In this document: positions 26,563 to 34,477 of the stretch, piece by piece
Layout of the letters: every line of letters starts with the position of its first letter
Numbering within the stretch: position 1 is the first letter of the stretch
Notes under the pieces: model-generated
The model's database searches: none
Seen by the model: only the letters and a program-made list of their open reading frames with translations
Told to the model about the DNA's origin: nothing
Source: Actinomycetota bacterium
Lineage (GTDB): Bacteria; Actinomycetota; Actinomycetes; S36-B12; CAIYMF01
Length of the DNA: 64,000 bases
Reading direction: 5' to 3'
Assembly: GCA_009697815.1 (NCBI GenBank)
Contig: WLRQ01000002.1
Span: 1 to 64,000, forward strand
Position numbers and translations under genes: made by a program

Positions 26563-26955
26563 TTAGCCGATGGCCTTGGCCTTCAGCGATGCGAACTCGG
26601 CCTCGGTGATGACGCCCTTATCGCGCAGGTCGGCGAGTTTCGCGAGCTCGCCCGCCGAGCCGGTCCCTGCGATGCTCTGGATGTAGTCGCGCTGGGCAGC
26701 CTCCTGGGCCTTGACCTGCGCGAGCGCGTGCTCCTTCATCTTGCCGCCGCGTGCGACGAGGTAGACGAGCACACCGAGGTAGGGCAGCACGATCACGAAG
26801 AGCACCCACAGGGCCTTGGCGCCACCGCTCATGTCGTGGCTACGGAAGATGTCGGCCCAGACGGTGATGAGCAGCCAGACCCACATGAAGAACAGGAAGA
26901 ACCAGATCATGCTCCATAGCACCTGACCGGTTCCGAACTCGGCGAGCATGTCCAT
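26563..26955 (-). CDS. Small membrane protein with PLDc_N-like helices and C-terminal SHOCT domain
   Basis: A 130-residue protein. Two membrane helices (about residues 12-34 and 48-68) resemble the PLDc_N module of phospholipase D-like and other actinobacterial membrane proteins. A short charged linker leads to a C-terminal SHOCT motif (L-A-K-L-A-D-L-R-D-K-G-V-I-T-E-A-E-F). The ATG at 26955 follows an AAGGA ribosome site. It is divergent from pxpA. The function is not known. Confidence 0.85.
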   Translation of the reverse strand: MDMLAEFGTGQVLWSMIWFFLFFMWVWLLITVWADIFRSHDMSGGAKALWVLFVIVLPYLGVLVYLVARGGKMKEHALAQVKAQEAAQRDYIQSIAGTGSAGELAKLADLRDKGVITEAEFASLKAKAIG

Positions 26956-27026
26956 GTTCAATCCTTTGCGTTGTCGACGGCGGAGTGTGCGATCGGCCCC
27001 GGCAGGGGCGAGGGAGCATTTATATG

Positions 27027-27040
27027 CTGCCATTTGGCAG
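27027..27040. promoter_or_regulatory. Operator-like inverted repeat between the SHOCT gene and pxpA
   Basis: CTGCCA-TT-TGGCAG is a perfect inverted repeat with a two-base spacer, next to an AT-rich stretch (ATTTATATG) that is unusual here and could hold a -10 box. It lies between divergent genes, 72 bases before the SHOCT start and 124 before the preferred pxpA start. The binding protein is unknown. Confidence 0.4.
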
Positions 27041-27163
27041 AGCGATCGCGTGGGCAAACGCCAAGGCACACTCGACGCGATAGACATGTCCGCCATCACC
27101 TCGACGACCGCGCCGCCCCCGGACTCCTCCAGTGACAGGACCTCGCCCCATGTCGATCGCCGT

Positions 27164-27976
27164 ATGAGGGTCCTCGACCTCAATGCCGATCTCGGTGAGG
27201 GAGTGCGTACCGCGGACCTCGACACCGAGGCTCTCGACGCAGCCCTCGTCGAGATCGTGACGAGTGCGAACGTCGCCTGTGGCGGCCACGCCGGGGACGC
27301 AGCCTCCATGGCCCGGGTCTGCCGTGATGCGGTCACCCGAGGTGTCGCGATCGGCGCGCAAGTGTCGTACGTCGACCCGTCCGGATTCGGTCGCACACGT
27401 CTCGAGATCCCCCACGACATCCTGGTCGGACAGCTTCTCGTCCAGATTCGCGATTTGGCCGGGCACGCTCGCGAAGCTGGGGGCGCTCTCGCACACGTCA
27501 AGCCACACGGGGCGCTCTACAACGCGGCGGCAGACGACCTTCACGTCGCAACTGCAGTCGTCGAGGCCGTGCTTCGCCACGCCGACGCAACCGGGGTCGC
27601 ACTGCCACTGTTTGCCCTCCCCGGCTGCGCCCTAGCACAGGAGGGAGTACGACGCGGAATCCCTGTGGTGAGTGAGGCTTTCGCCGATCGTGCTTATCTC
27701 GCAGACGGCAGGCTTGTGCCACGTTCGCGAGACGGCTCCGTGATCACAGACGTCGACGAGGTCGTCGCGCGCGTTATGCGCCTCGCGACCGAGGGCGTGA
27801 TCCGCAGCATCGACGGTATCGACGTAGCGGTGACGGCCCGCTCGCTCTGCCTGCACTCGGACACCGACGGCGCACTTCTTCTCGCTGGGCGCGTGCGTGC
27901 GGCATTGAACGCTGCCGGCGTACGCCTCGAGGCGTTCGTTCCAGCGACACTTCCTCGGACGGATGCCTCGTCGTGA
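27164..27976 (+). CDS. pxpA: PxpA, 5-oxoprolinase subunit (LamB/YcsF family)
   Basis: One of three subunits of the prokaryotic ATP-dependent 5-oxoprolinase, which opens pyroglutamate to glutamate. It begins with the family signature D-L-N-A-D-L-G-E-G and continues with S-A-N-V-A-C-G-G-H-A-G, V-K-P-H-G-A-L-Y-N and E-A-F-A-D-R-A-Y. I prefer the ATG at 27164, two codons before the conserved core; an upstream ATG at 27086 would add 26 low-complexity residues. The stop overlaps the pxpB GTG. Product 270 residues, normal for the family. Confidence 0.93.
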   Translation: MRVLDLNADLGEGVRTADLDTEALDAALVEIVTSANVACGGHAGDAASMARVCRDAVTRGVAIGAQVSYVDPSGFGRTRLEIPHDILVGQLLVQIRDLAGHAREAGGALAHVKPHGALYNAAADDLHVATAVVEAVLRHADATGVALPLFALPGCALAQEGVRRGIPVVSEAFADRAYLADGRLVPRSRDGSVITDVDEVVARVMRLATEGVIRSIDGIDVAVTARSLCLHSDTDGALLLAGRVRAALNAAGVRLEAFVPATLPRTDASS

Positions 27977-28578
27977 CCCTCGTGCGCAAGTGCGGCGACC
28001 GCGCCCTTCTGCTCGAGGTCGACGACGTGCACGGCATGGTCCGCGCACTCGAGGCTCTCGACCTTCCTGGTGTCACCGAGATCGTCGCCGGTGCCCGAAC
28101 CGTGCTGGTGTCGCACGGCGCCGACGCTGACGTCAATGCACTGGCCCGTCGAGTCGCCGGCATCACACCGATGGCCGAACCGGAGGGCGACCCCGCCACC
28201 ATCACCCTCGAGGTGATCTACGACGGCGATGACCTCGGGGTGGTGGCCGGGGTCGCCGGGATCTCGGTCGAGGAGGTCATCGCCCGTCACGTGGGGGCGG
28301 ACTATCAGGTGGCTTTCTGCGGCTTCTCTCCTGGTTTTGCCTATCTCAGGGGGCTCGACCCGTCACTGGTAGTGCCCCGCCTCGCCTCACCTCGCACCCG
28401 GGTACCTGCGGGATCAGTCGCGATCGCCGACACATGGTCGGCGGTCTACCCTCGCGAGTCGCCTGGTGGCTGGCGACTGCTCGGGCACACCCGCACACCC
28501 CTCTGGGATCTCACGAGCCCAGTACCCGCACTGCTGACGCCCGGCACGCGAGTGCGATTCGCCAGGATCGCCTCATGA
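27973..28578 (+). CDS. pxpB: PxpB, 5-oxoprolinase subunit (KipI family)
   Basis: A 201-residue KipI-like subunit. The signature F-C-G-F-S-P-G-F-A-Y-L-R-G-L is intact, followed by P-R-T-R-V-P-A-G-S-V-A-I-A and P-G-G-W-R-L-L-G-H-T. The GTG at 27973 overlaps the pxpA stop as GTGA, and its own TGA overlaps pxpC, so the three subunits are translationally linked. KipI also inhibits a kinase in Bacillus, but the full pxpABC set here points to the enzyme. Confidence 0.94.
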   Translation: MTLVRKCGDRALLLEVDDVHGMVRALEALDLPGVTEIVAGARTVLVSHGADADVNALARRVAGITPMAEPEGDPATITLEVIYDGDDLGVVAGVAGISVEEVIARHVGADYQVAFCGFSPGFAYLRGLDPSLVVPRLASPRTRVPAGSVAIADTWSAVYPRESPGGWRLLGHTRTPLWDLTSPVPALLTPGTRVRFARIAS

Positions 28579-29465
28579 TCGAGGTCATCTCACCCGGACC
28601 GCAGACACTCGTCCAGGATCTGGGTCGCCCAGGTTGGGCCGCCCTCGGTGTGGGCTCGTCCGGCGCTTTCGACCGCGCCTCCCTGCGCCTAGCGAACCGG
28701 CTCGTGGGGAATCGGGAGTCCGCCACGTGCCTCGAGACTCTCGGTGGGGGTCTAGAGATCCACTTTCGAGTGGCCTGCGTCGTCGCGGTCACGGGGGCCG
28801 AGGGGAGCGTCATGGTGAGAGGCGGGGTCGGGGTGAGCCAGCCCGGCCAGCCCCACCGCCCACGCGGCGAATCCCGCAACTCACCCCTGTACGTGAATGA
28901 GGGCGAGGTGCTCACGATCGGGCCTCCTACCGCGGGGCTGAGGTCCTACGTCGCGGTGCGCCGCGGAATCGCGGTCCCCCACGTCCTGGGCAGTGCGTCC
29001 CGTGACACGTTAGGAGGAATCGGACCCGAGCCGGTTCTGGCTGGCGACCTGCTCGATCTCGGCGACGACGGCACCCACGACCCTCTCGTCGACCATGTGG
29101 CGGTGCGCGCCAGATCAGGCCCGTTGCGCGTCATGCTCGGCCCCCGCGAAGACTGGTTCACCGCCGATGCGATCAGTGCGCTTACGACCACACACTGGTC
29201 GGTCGCGACGCAGATCGACCGCGTCGGCATCCGCCTTCTCGGTGTTCCACTCAGCCGCGTCGAGCCCTCCCGGGAACTGCCCAGCGAGCCCGTCGTTAGT
29301 GGGGCGATCCAGGTGCCACCCGACGGGAGTCCGGTCATCCTGGGCCCCGACCACCCGACGACGGGCGGCTACCCGGTGATCGCAGTCGTGATCGACGCCG
29401 ATCTCGACCGGCTGGCCCAACTACGCCCAGGCGATGTAATCGACATGAGGGCTGTGGAGGTCTAG
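28575..29465 (+). CDS. pxpC: PxpC, 5-oxoprolinase subunit (KipA/biotin-dependent carboxylase-like)
   Basis: A 296-residue third subunit. It starts I-E-V-I-S-P-G-P-Q-T-L-V-Q-D-L-G-R-P-G, the canonical KipA N-terminus, and keeps G-S-S-G-A-F-D and, later, P-V-I-L-G-P-D-H-P-T-T-G-G-Y-P. The ATG at 28575 overlaps the pxpB stop by four bases. Nothing looks truncated, so the complex should be functional. Confidence 0.94.
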   Translation: MIEVISPGPQTLVQDLGRPGWAALGVGSSGAFDRASLRLANRLVGNRESATCLETLGGGLEIHFRVACVVAVTGAEGSVMVRGGVGVSQPGQPHRPRGESRNSPLYVNEGEVLTIGPPTAGLRSYVAVRRGIAVPHVLGSASRDTLGGIGPEPVLAGDLLDLGDDGTHDPLVDHVAVRARSGPLRVMLGPREDWFTADAISALTTTHWSVATQIDRVGIRLLGVPLSRVEPSRELPSEPVVSGAIQVPPDGSPVILGPDHPTTGGYPVIAVVIDADLDRLAQLRPGDVIDMRAVEV

Positions 29466-29596
29466 GGCCAGAGCCGATGAGCACCACCCATTCGGCCCCC
29501 CATGATCGTGCCGCCGCGTGACGACACCTGTGAGGTGATACCGCGCAGCTCCCCCACCCGAACGACACAGTCACTCACCACGAGGAGGACGACGTG

Positions 29597-29704
29597 ATGG
29601 AGCTCCTGCGCCATGGCGTACCGCTGACCCTTCTGTTCGATCTCATCGACCCCAGCGGGCCGCGATCGGCCGAGTTGTACGGGCAGGAGCAGGCGGCGGC
29701 ATAG
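29597..29704 (+). CDS. Small 35-residue protein
   Basis: An ORF too short for standard calls but with a strong ribosome site (GAGGAGG, eight bases before the ATG). The product starts M-E-L-L-R-H-G-V-P-L-T-L-L-F-D-L and ends in an acidic/Ala tail. A hydrophobic-amphipathic N-terminal helix is likely. I believe similar M-E-x-L-x-H-G-x-P-x-x-L-L-x-D-L peptides occur in other actinobacteria, but this is from memory. It lies between pxpC and tRNA-Lys. The function is unknown. Confidence 0.6.
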   Translation: MELLRHGVPLTLLFDLIDPSGPRSAELYGQEQAAA

Positions 29705-29752
29705 GTGATTTCCTCCCCGCCCCGGCGCCGGTGTATCTTGGTTGAGCACTAA

Positions 29753-29825
29753 GCGCCGCTAGCTCAACTGGCAGAGCAGTGGACTCTTAATCCGCGGGTT
29801 GGGGGTTCAAGTCCCTCGCGGCGTA
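29753..29825 (+). tRNA. tRNA-Lys (anticodon CTT)
   Basis: A 73-base cloverleaf: acceptor GCGCCGC pairs with GCGGCGT (one G-T pair at the end), D-arm GCTCAACTGGCAGAGC, anticodon loop CTCTTAA and T-loop GGTTCAAGTCC. Discriminator A is at 29825. The bases after it are CCC, so CCA must be added enzymatically. Confidence 0.95.
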
Positions 29826-29832
29826 CCCAGCA

Positions 29833-29871
29833 CGAAGGTCCGGCTGCAGAGTGATCGCAGCCGGACCTTCG
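29833..29871 (+). terminator. Hairpin terminator after tRNA-Lys
   Basis: A perfect 15-base-pair stem (29833-29847 with 29857-29871) and a nine-base loop. The tail (TCGTTCG) is not a real T tract, as is common for actinobacterial terminators. It could also stop the convergent VOC gene. Confidence 0.75.
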
Positions 29872-29896
29872 TCGTTCGATGGGGCCTAGGCCAGCC

Positions 29897-30418
29897 TCAG
29901 ACTTCGATGCCCAACGGGATCGACACGCCAAGGCCCCCGCGGGTGGCGGCTCCATACCGCGAGATCTCCGCGTCGATGTCCAGTGGTCGGTTGCGCGAGC
30001 GACGCTCCAACGTCTCGGGGTCGAGACGGTCGGCCGGAACGAGCCAACTCACCTCGAACTCCAGGCCGTCGGGATCCTGCGCATACAAAGCCTTGGTGGT
30101 CGCGTGGTCGGTCGCACCCACAAGTGCCCCCGCATCGCCCAGCACGCTCGCGATACGGGCAAGTTCGCCGAGGGTGTCTACCTCCCAGGCGAGGTGGTAA
30201 AGACCCACGGTGGCACGTCCGGCCCCAGACGGGCCGGCACCACCACCGATCTCGAAGAGTCCGAGGTCATGGTCGTTCGTGCTGCCCGAGGCTTGGAGAA
30301 ATGCCGCGCCGGGGAAGGCCATGACGGTGCGGAAGCCGAGCATCTCGGCGTAGAAGGCGACGCTGCGCTCGACATCGCGCACATAAAGCACCGCGTGATT
30401 GAGGCGGGTGACCGGCAT
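29897..30418 (-). CDS. VOC superfamily (glyoxalase/dioxygenase-like) protein
   Basis: A 173-residue protein with the VOC fold. The first module opens L-N-H-A-V-L-Y-V-R-D and F-Y-A-E-M-L-G-F, and a second metal-site half has G-L-Y-H-L-A-W-E and Y-A-Q-D-P-D-G-L-E-F-E. His8, His75 and Glu120 or so would be the metal ligands. Such proteins include catechol 2,3-dioxygenase-like enzymes and glyoxalases. The substrate is not predictable. The start is the ATG at 30418, which heads the fold. Confidence 0.85.
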   Translation of the reverse strand: MPVTRLNHAVLYVRDVERSVAFYAEMLGFRTVMAFPGAAFLQASGSTNDHDLGLFEIGGGAGPSGAGRATVGLYHLAWEVDTLGELARIASVLGDAGALVGATDHATTKALYAQDPDGLEFEVSWLVPADRLDPETLERRSRNRPLDIDAEISRYGAATRGGLGVSIPLGIEV

Positions 30419-30586
30419 GATCAATCCTTTCGACCCCTCAGGGTACCGACGTCTCCCGCAACAGTTCAGTGCAATGCCCAGTGGATCCCCTGCCCGTTCA
30501 CAGGGTCTTCCCATGTACGGGGGGCACGATCGTCTATAACGTAACCAGAACGGCTTCCAAAGCCCTGACGTTCCGAGAGGACCGAC

Positions 30587-31333
30587 ATGACGCAGCAGGA
30601 CACTCCCGAGTCGAACCCCGCGCCCGACCATTCAGGCGGCACACCGGAGTTCGTCGCGCCGTTGGCGTTCGAGTCACCATTGAACTCGTCCTCCCCGAAG
30701 GCGCGCGGCTCCCGTCGCACGCGGGTTGGCACCCGGGTCGCGATCGCCGCACTCGGCGTTGGCGCACTCGGGTTCGTCGGCACCGCCTTCGCCGCGAGTG
30801 CCACCACCTCCGCACCTGATCCCAGTGCCACCAGCGCCGCCGAACCAGCACCGAACGACCCCGACGCCCCCGGCAACGGGCCAGGCCGCATGGGCGCCCG
30901 GGCGAACGGTCCGATGGGCGCACCCGGACAGGGCCCGCGCCACGCTGGCGGAGACGGTGCGGGAACGCGCGCCGGCGGCCTCGGCATTGGCCGTGGCGGG
31001 GCGATCCACGGAAGTGCCGTGGTTCCCAAGGCGGGCGGCGGCTACCAGACCGTCGACGGTCAGAGGGGCACGGTCACCGCCGTCAGCGCCGATTCCATCA
31101 CCGTGCACAGTGAGGATGGATTCGACAAGACTTATGTCGTCAACGCCGACACCGTGGTCAACGGCCAGGCTGGCGGGATTACCACGGTCAAGGTCGACGA
31201 CAAGGTGGCCATCATGGGGATTGAGGCGGGCGACACCACCACCGCGGTTCACATCAGGGACCGCACCCAGGGCGGCAAGGGCGCCAAGCCCCTCGCGCCG
31301 CCGAACCCTGCACCGACCGCTTCCACCACCTGA
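30587..31333 (+). CDS. Single-pass membrane protein with DUF5666-like extracellular domain
   Basis: A 248-residue protein. A hydrophilic, Pro/Ser-rich N-terminus is followed by a basic patch and one hydrophobic helix at about residues 49-70, ending A-S-A. Next comes a long Gly/Pro/Ala-rich linker and then a beta-rich C-terminal domain (G-T-V-T-A-V-S-A-D-S-I-T-V, then V-D-D-K-V-A-I-M-G) of the DUF5666 type. It is probably an anchored envelope protein. The function is unknown. A hairpin terminator follows 12 bases after the stop. Confidence 0.75.
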   Translation: MTQQDTPESNPAPDHSGGTPEFVAPLAFESPLNSSSPKARGSRRTRVGTRVAIAALGVGALGFVGTAFAASATTSAPDPSATSAAEPAPNDPDAPGNGPGRMGARANGPMGAPGQGPRHAGGDGAGTRAGGLGIGRGGAIHGSAVVPKAGGGYQTVDGQRGTVTAVSADSITVHSEDGFDKTYVVNADTVVNGQAGGITTVKVDDKVAIMGIEAGDTTTAVHIRDRTQGGKGAKPLAPPNPAPTASTT

Positions 31334-31345
31334 GAATCTGAGCGA

Positions 31346-31384
31346 CCGACACCCCCTCGCCGCACTGCGGCGAGGGGGTGTCGG
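31346..31384 (+). terminator. Strong hairpin terminator after the DUF5666 gene
   Basis: A perfect 18-base-pair stem (31346-31363 with 31367-31384) closed by an ACT loop, without a T tract. It lies between convergent genes and could serve both strands. Confidence 0.8.
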
Positions 31385-31451
31385 CATGTGTCGCGCATCC
31401 GCTCAGGGCAGACGTGTGAAGTCGGGCTAGACGCTATCGACGAACGAGGCT

Positions 31452-31772
31452 TCAGCCGCGCCCGCGGCGCATCGCGCGCAAACCCACCAGGATCGCAATG
31501 GCAGCTAACCCTGCAACGAGCACGCGCTCGGGCCGGATGCCGCCGTACTCGTCGACGAATGAGTTCTTGATCCGGCGCACTTGGCGTTCGGCGACATTTC
31601 GCGGCGACACGTAGGACTGAAGATCGTCGAGTCGGCTCGAGAGGCGGGCGCGGGTGGCGTCGAGCTCGGCCTCGATCTCGGCAACGGTTCGCCGACGGAT
31701 GGGGGCCTCGCGAGCATCCTCGGCCGTGACGGGCGCCACCGGATCCTTCTCGTTCGCCGCGGCAGTGGTCAC
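31452..31772 (-). CDS. DUF3618 domain membrane protein
   Basis: A 106-residue protein. The DUF3618 core I-E-A-E-L-D-A-T-R-A-R-L-S-S-R-L-D-D-L is followed by an amphipathic basic region and a C-terminal hydrophobic helix (V-L-V-A-G-L-A-A-I-A-I-L-V-G) with a basic tail. The GTG at 31772 is my preferred start, since the extension upstream lacks similarity to the family and reads into cbiO. It follows cbiO by ten bases on the same strand, so it may be co-transcribed with the metal importer. The role is unknown. Confidence 0.8.
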   Translation of the reverse strand: MTTAAANEKDPVAPVTAEDAREAPIRRRTVAEIEAELDATRARLSSRLDDLQSYVSPRNVAERQVRRIKNSFVDEYGGIRPERVLVAGLAAIAILVGLRAMRRGRG

Positions 31773-31782
31773 AAGGGTGAGC

Positions 31783-32547
31783 CTACGCCGGGACCGCGTT
31801 CGGGTCGAAGCCGAATGGAAGTTCCAATCGATGCGCGGACATGAGAACCCCATCGGAGAGCACGTCGCGAGTGGCTCCGTCGGCCACGATCACACCGGCG
31901 GACAGGACCACTGATCGCTCGCACAACTCGAGGGCGTAGGGCAGGTCGTGGGTGACCATCACCAGGGTGATATCCAGCGCGCGAAGGACGTCGGCGAGCT
32001 CGCGACGGCTCGCGGGATCAAGGTTGCTGCTGGGCTCGTCAAGCACAAGGACGTCGGGCCTCATGGCCAGCACGGTGGCGACGGCGACGCGCCGACGCTG
32101 CCCGTACGACAGATGGTGAGGAGGGCGGTCGGCGAAGTCGAGCATGCCCACCGCGAGGAGTGCCTCGTCGACCCGCTCCGCGAGCTCGGCGCCGACGATG
32201 CCGAGGTTTGCGGGCCCGAACGCGACATCCTCGCGCACCGTGGGCATGAACAGTTGGTCGTCGGGGTCCTGGAACACGATGCCCACCCGTCTGCGGATCT
32301 CGCGGAGGTTCTCGCGGGTGACGGGCAGCCCCGTCACCGCCACGGTTCCCTCGCACTGGCCGCTGCCCGTGTGGGCGCCGAGGATTCCGTTCAGGTGCAG
32401 GATGAATGTCGTCTTGCCGGCACCGTTGGGCCCGAGCACCGCGACGCGCTCGCCCTGCGCCACATGGAGATCGATACCGAAGAGGGCCTGATGCCCGTCG
32501 GGGTAGGCGAAGGCCACACCGTGGATGTCCAGGCAGGCGTCGGTCAT
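31783..32547 (-). CDS. cbiO: CbiO/NikO, ATPase of the Co/Ni ECF importer
   Basis: A 254-residue ABC ATPase. Walker A is G-P-N-G-A-G-K-T-T, the signature region is H-L-S-Y-G-Q-R-R-R-V-A and Walker B is V-L-V-L-D-E-P-S-S-N-L-D-P. L-S-Y-G-Q is typical of ECF-type energising ATPases. The ATG at 32547 overlaps the cbiQ stop as ATGA. Together with cbiM, cbiN and cbiQ it forms a complete importer. Confidence 0.94.
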   Translation of the reverse strand: MTDACLDIHGVAFAYPDGHQALFGIDLHVAQGERVAVLGPNGAGKTTFILHLNGILGAHTGSGQCEGTVAVTGLPVTRENLREIRRRVGIVFQDPDDQLFMPTVREDVAFGPANLGIVGAELAERVDEALLAVGMLDFADRPPHHLSYGQRRRVAVATVLAMRPDVLVLDEPSSNLDPASRRELADVLRALDITLVMVTHDLPYALELCERSVVLSAGVIVADGATRDVLSDGVLMSAHRLELPFGFDPNAVPA

Positions 32548-33323
32548 CGGGCGGCCCTCCATGAGATGAGCAAGACGAGTGCCGCGGCCAGGGGAAGTGT
32601 GAGCGCGAGCCACCACTGCGCGGGGAGCGCCGCGGTGTTCGAGACGAGTGGCATCCGGCCCTGGAATCCGCGCGAGAGCATCGCGAGGTGTACGCGTTCG
32701 CCACGCTCGTAGGAGCGGATGAACAGTGCACCCGCGGACTGTCCGAGCACGCGCCATTGTCTCGGCCCTCGGGCCTCGAAACAGCGGGACTGCCGTGCGA
32801 TCGACATCCGGCTCATCTCGCCGCTGATGACCTCGGCGTATCGGATCATGAACGAGGCGATCTGCACGATGAGCTCGGGCATGCGCAGCCGCTGCAATCC
32901 CAGAAGCAGATCATGTGAGGAGGTTGTTGCCGCGAGGATGATCGACGCGATCACTCCGAGTGAGGCCTTGACGAGAATGACGAAAGCGGCCTCGAGCCCA
33001 CGCACCGACAGTGAGAACCACAGCACCTCCACGCGCGGCCCGGTGGAGATGAAAGGCATGAGCACCGCAAAGAGCAGAAATGGGATCTCCACCGACATTC
33101 GGCGAAGGATGGTCGCCAGCGACACCTCGGCGATCCGCGCCACGATAGCGAGCAGGAACGCGTATCCCAGGAAGGTCCACCGCAGGGTGCCCGGAGTGGC
33201 CACCACCACCAGGACGAACAGCAGCAGTGTCACCACCTTCACGTGGGCGGGCACACGGTGAACCCATGAATGGCCGTGAAGGTAGAGCGCCCCACCCGGA
33301 CCGTGACGATGTCCCCCGCCCAT
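32544..33323 (-). CDS. cbiQ: CbiQ/NikQ, T component of the Co/Ni ECF importer
   Basis: A 259-residue membrane T component. About five hydrophobic helices are visible, along with the coupling motifs A-R-Q-S-R-C-F-E-A-R-G and M-L-S-R-G-F-Q-G-R, both variants of the A-R-G signature that docks to the ATPase. The ATG at 33323 has a GGGGAGG site nine bases upstream; a GTG at 33341 would overlap nothing useful. It overlaps the end of cbiN by the spacing of one codon and is coupled to cbiO. Confidence 0.92.
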   Translation of the reverse strand: MGGGHRHGPGGALYLHGHSWVHRVPAHVKVVTLLLFVLVVVATPGTLRWTFLGYAFLLAIVARIAEVSLATILRRMSVEIPFLLFAVLMPFISTGPRVEVLWFSLSVRGLEAAFVILVKASLGVIASIILAATTSSHDLLLGLQRLRMPELIVQIASFMIRYAEVISGEMSRMSIARQSRCFEARGPRQWRVLGQSAGALFIRSYERGERVHLAMLSRGFQGRMPLVSNTAALPAQWWLALTLPLAAALVLLISWRAAR

Positions 33324-33324
33324 C

Positions 33325-33624
33325 TCAGCCGACCTCCCCACGGCGCCGACGCACGATCACGACGAGTCCACCGGAGATCGCGAATGTGACAGCCACTCCG
33401 ACAACCCCGGCGACCGCCTTCGATGCGCGTGGATTGCCGACCCCAGTGACGTCGTAACCGGCGAGCGGGGTCGTCGCGGATATCGGCGGTGACGACGTCG
33501 CGAGGCCCTGATCCGCGGCGATCTTGTTCAGCCCATCCGGGGAGGTCGACGCGTAGTAACTCACGAACCCGGCCAAGACCACCACGAGAGTGACCGCCCC
33601 GAGAACGAACCAGCGCGCCTTCAC
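33325..33624 (-). CDS. cbiN: CbiN, small membrane component of the Co/Ni importer
   Basis: A 99-residue protein with two membrane helices (about residues 5-22 and 70-92) flanking an extracytoplasmic loop that contains S-P-D-G-L-N-K and P-L-A-G-Y, both typical of CbiN or of the fused NikN loop. The GTG at 33624 overlaps the cbiM stop as GTGA. Confidence 0.88.
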   Translation of the reverse strand: MKARWFVLGAVTLVVVLAGFVSYYASTSPDGLNKIAADQGLATSSPPISATTPLAGYDVTGVGNPRASKAVAGVVGVAVTFAISGGLVVIVRRRRGEVG

Positions 33625-34313
33625 GCGACAGGGACGGGCACACCTGAACGGAGCTCGAGACGGGGCATCATCCCGCGCGCGCCGTAGACCAGATCGGGCC
33701 GTGTGGCCAGCAACGCTCCCACCGTGAGCCCGGTGATGACAGCCTCTCCGATCCCGATAAGCACGTGCACACCCGTCATCGCGATGAGCACCTGCCCGAA
33801 GGAGAAGGACGCTGTTCCTCCGAACGCGTACTCGGCGGTGAACGCGAGTGCCGCGGCGGGAACCGAGGAGAACGCCGCGACAGCGGCGGCGGCCATGATC
33901 GACGAGCGCCCGCGGGGAAGTACACGCACCAGGGCCCGGAACACCAGCCATCCGACCAGAGCGGTGACCAGCGCCATGTTGATCACGTTCAGACCCAGCG
34001 CCGACAGCCCACCGTCGGCAAACAGCAGCGACTGCACGACCAGCACCGTGGTGACTGCGAGTGCACCCACATAGGGGCCCACCAAGATCGCCGCCAGGGC
34101 GCCACCGAGCAAGTGCCCGCTGGTACCTGCGGCCACCGGGAAGTTGAGCATCTGGACCGCGAAGATGAAGGCCGCCGTCAGACCCGCCAACGGCGCGATC
34201 CGCTCATCGAGATTGCGACGGGCGCCTCGGATGCAGATCGCGACCCCGGCGACGGCGACGGCGCCCGCGGCGATCGAGACGGGGACATCGATGAATCCGT
34301 CAGGAATGTGCAC
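33621..34313 (-). CDS. cbiM: CbiM/NikM, substrate-binding S component (full-length paralogue)
   Basis: A 230-residue S component starting M-H-I-P-D-G-F-I-D, with the metal-binding N-terminus intact. It is much like the truncated cbiM at the left edge of the window (for example, both have F-P-V-A-A-G-T-S-G-H-L-L-G-G-A-L-A-A). It leads a cbiM-cbiN-cbiQ-cbiO operon in which every junction overlaps or nearly touches. The separate cbiN favours cobalt by family precedent, while the Nur-like box upstream favours nickel. The metal remains open. Confidence 0.94.
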   Translation of the reverse strand: MHIPDGFIDVPVSIAAGAVAVAGVAICIRGARRNLDERIAPLAGLTAAFIFAVQMLNFPVAAGTSGHLLGGALAAILVGPYVGALAVTTVLVVQSLLFADGGLSALGLNVINMALVTALVGWLVFRALVRVLPRGRSSIMAAAAVAAFSSVPAAALAFTAEYAFGGTASFSFGQVLIAMTGVHVLIGIGEAVITGLTVGALLATRPDLVYGARGMMPRLELRSGVPVPVA

Positions 34314-34390
34314 GTGCCTCGACCCCTTCCCCGTACGCGATCACTACTCGTGCCCACCGACGATCGGCGCGTGCTGCCACATTCTCGCAC

Positions 34391-34407
34391 TTGCAAAGAC
34401 TATGCAT
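34391..34407. promoter_or_regulatory. Nur-like (nickel-responsive Fur family) box upstream of cbiMNQO
   Basis: TTGCAA-N5-ATGCAT (34391-34407) closely matches the Nur consensus TTGCAA-N5-TTGCAA known from Streptomyces. It lies 78 bases before the cbiM start and 71 before the divergent peroxiredoxin gene, in an AT-richer patch. Nur represses nickel uptake genes when nickel is plentiful. Confidence 0.55.
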
Positions 34408-34477
34408 CTAGAGGGGCTCTCTGGCGACCGGTCACCTCGCCCCGATCCCCTCTCCCCCTGTCTGGAAGGCTCTCCCC

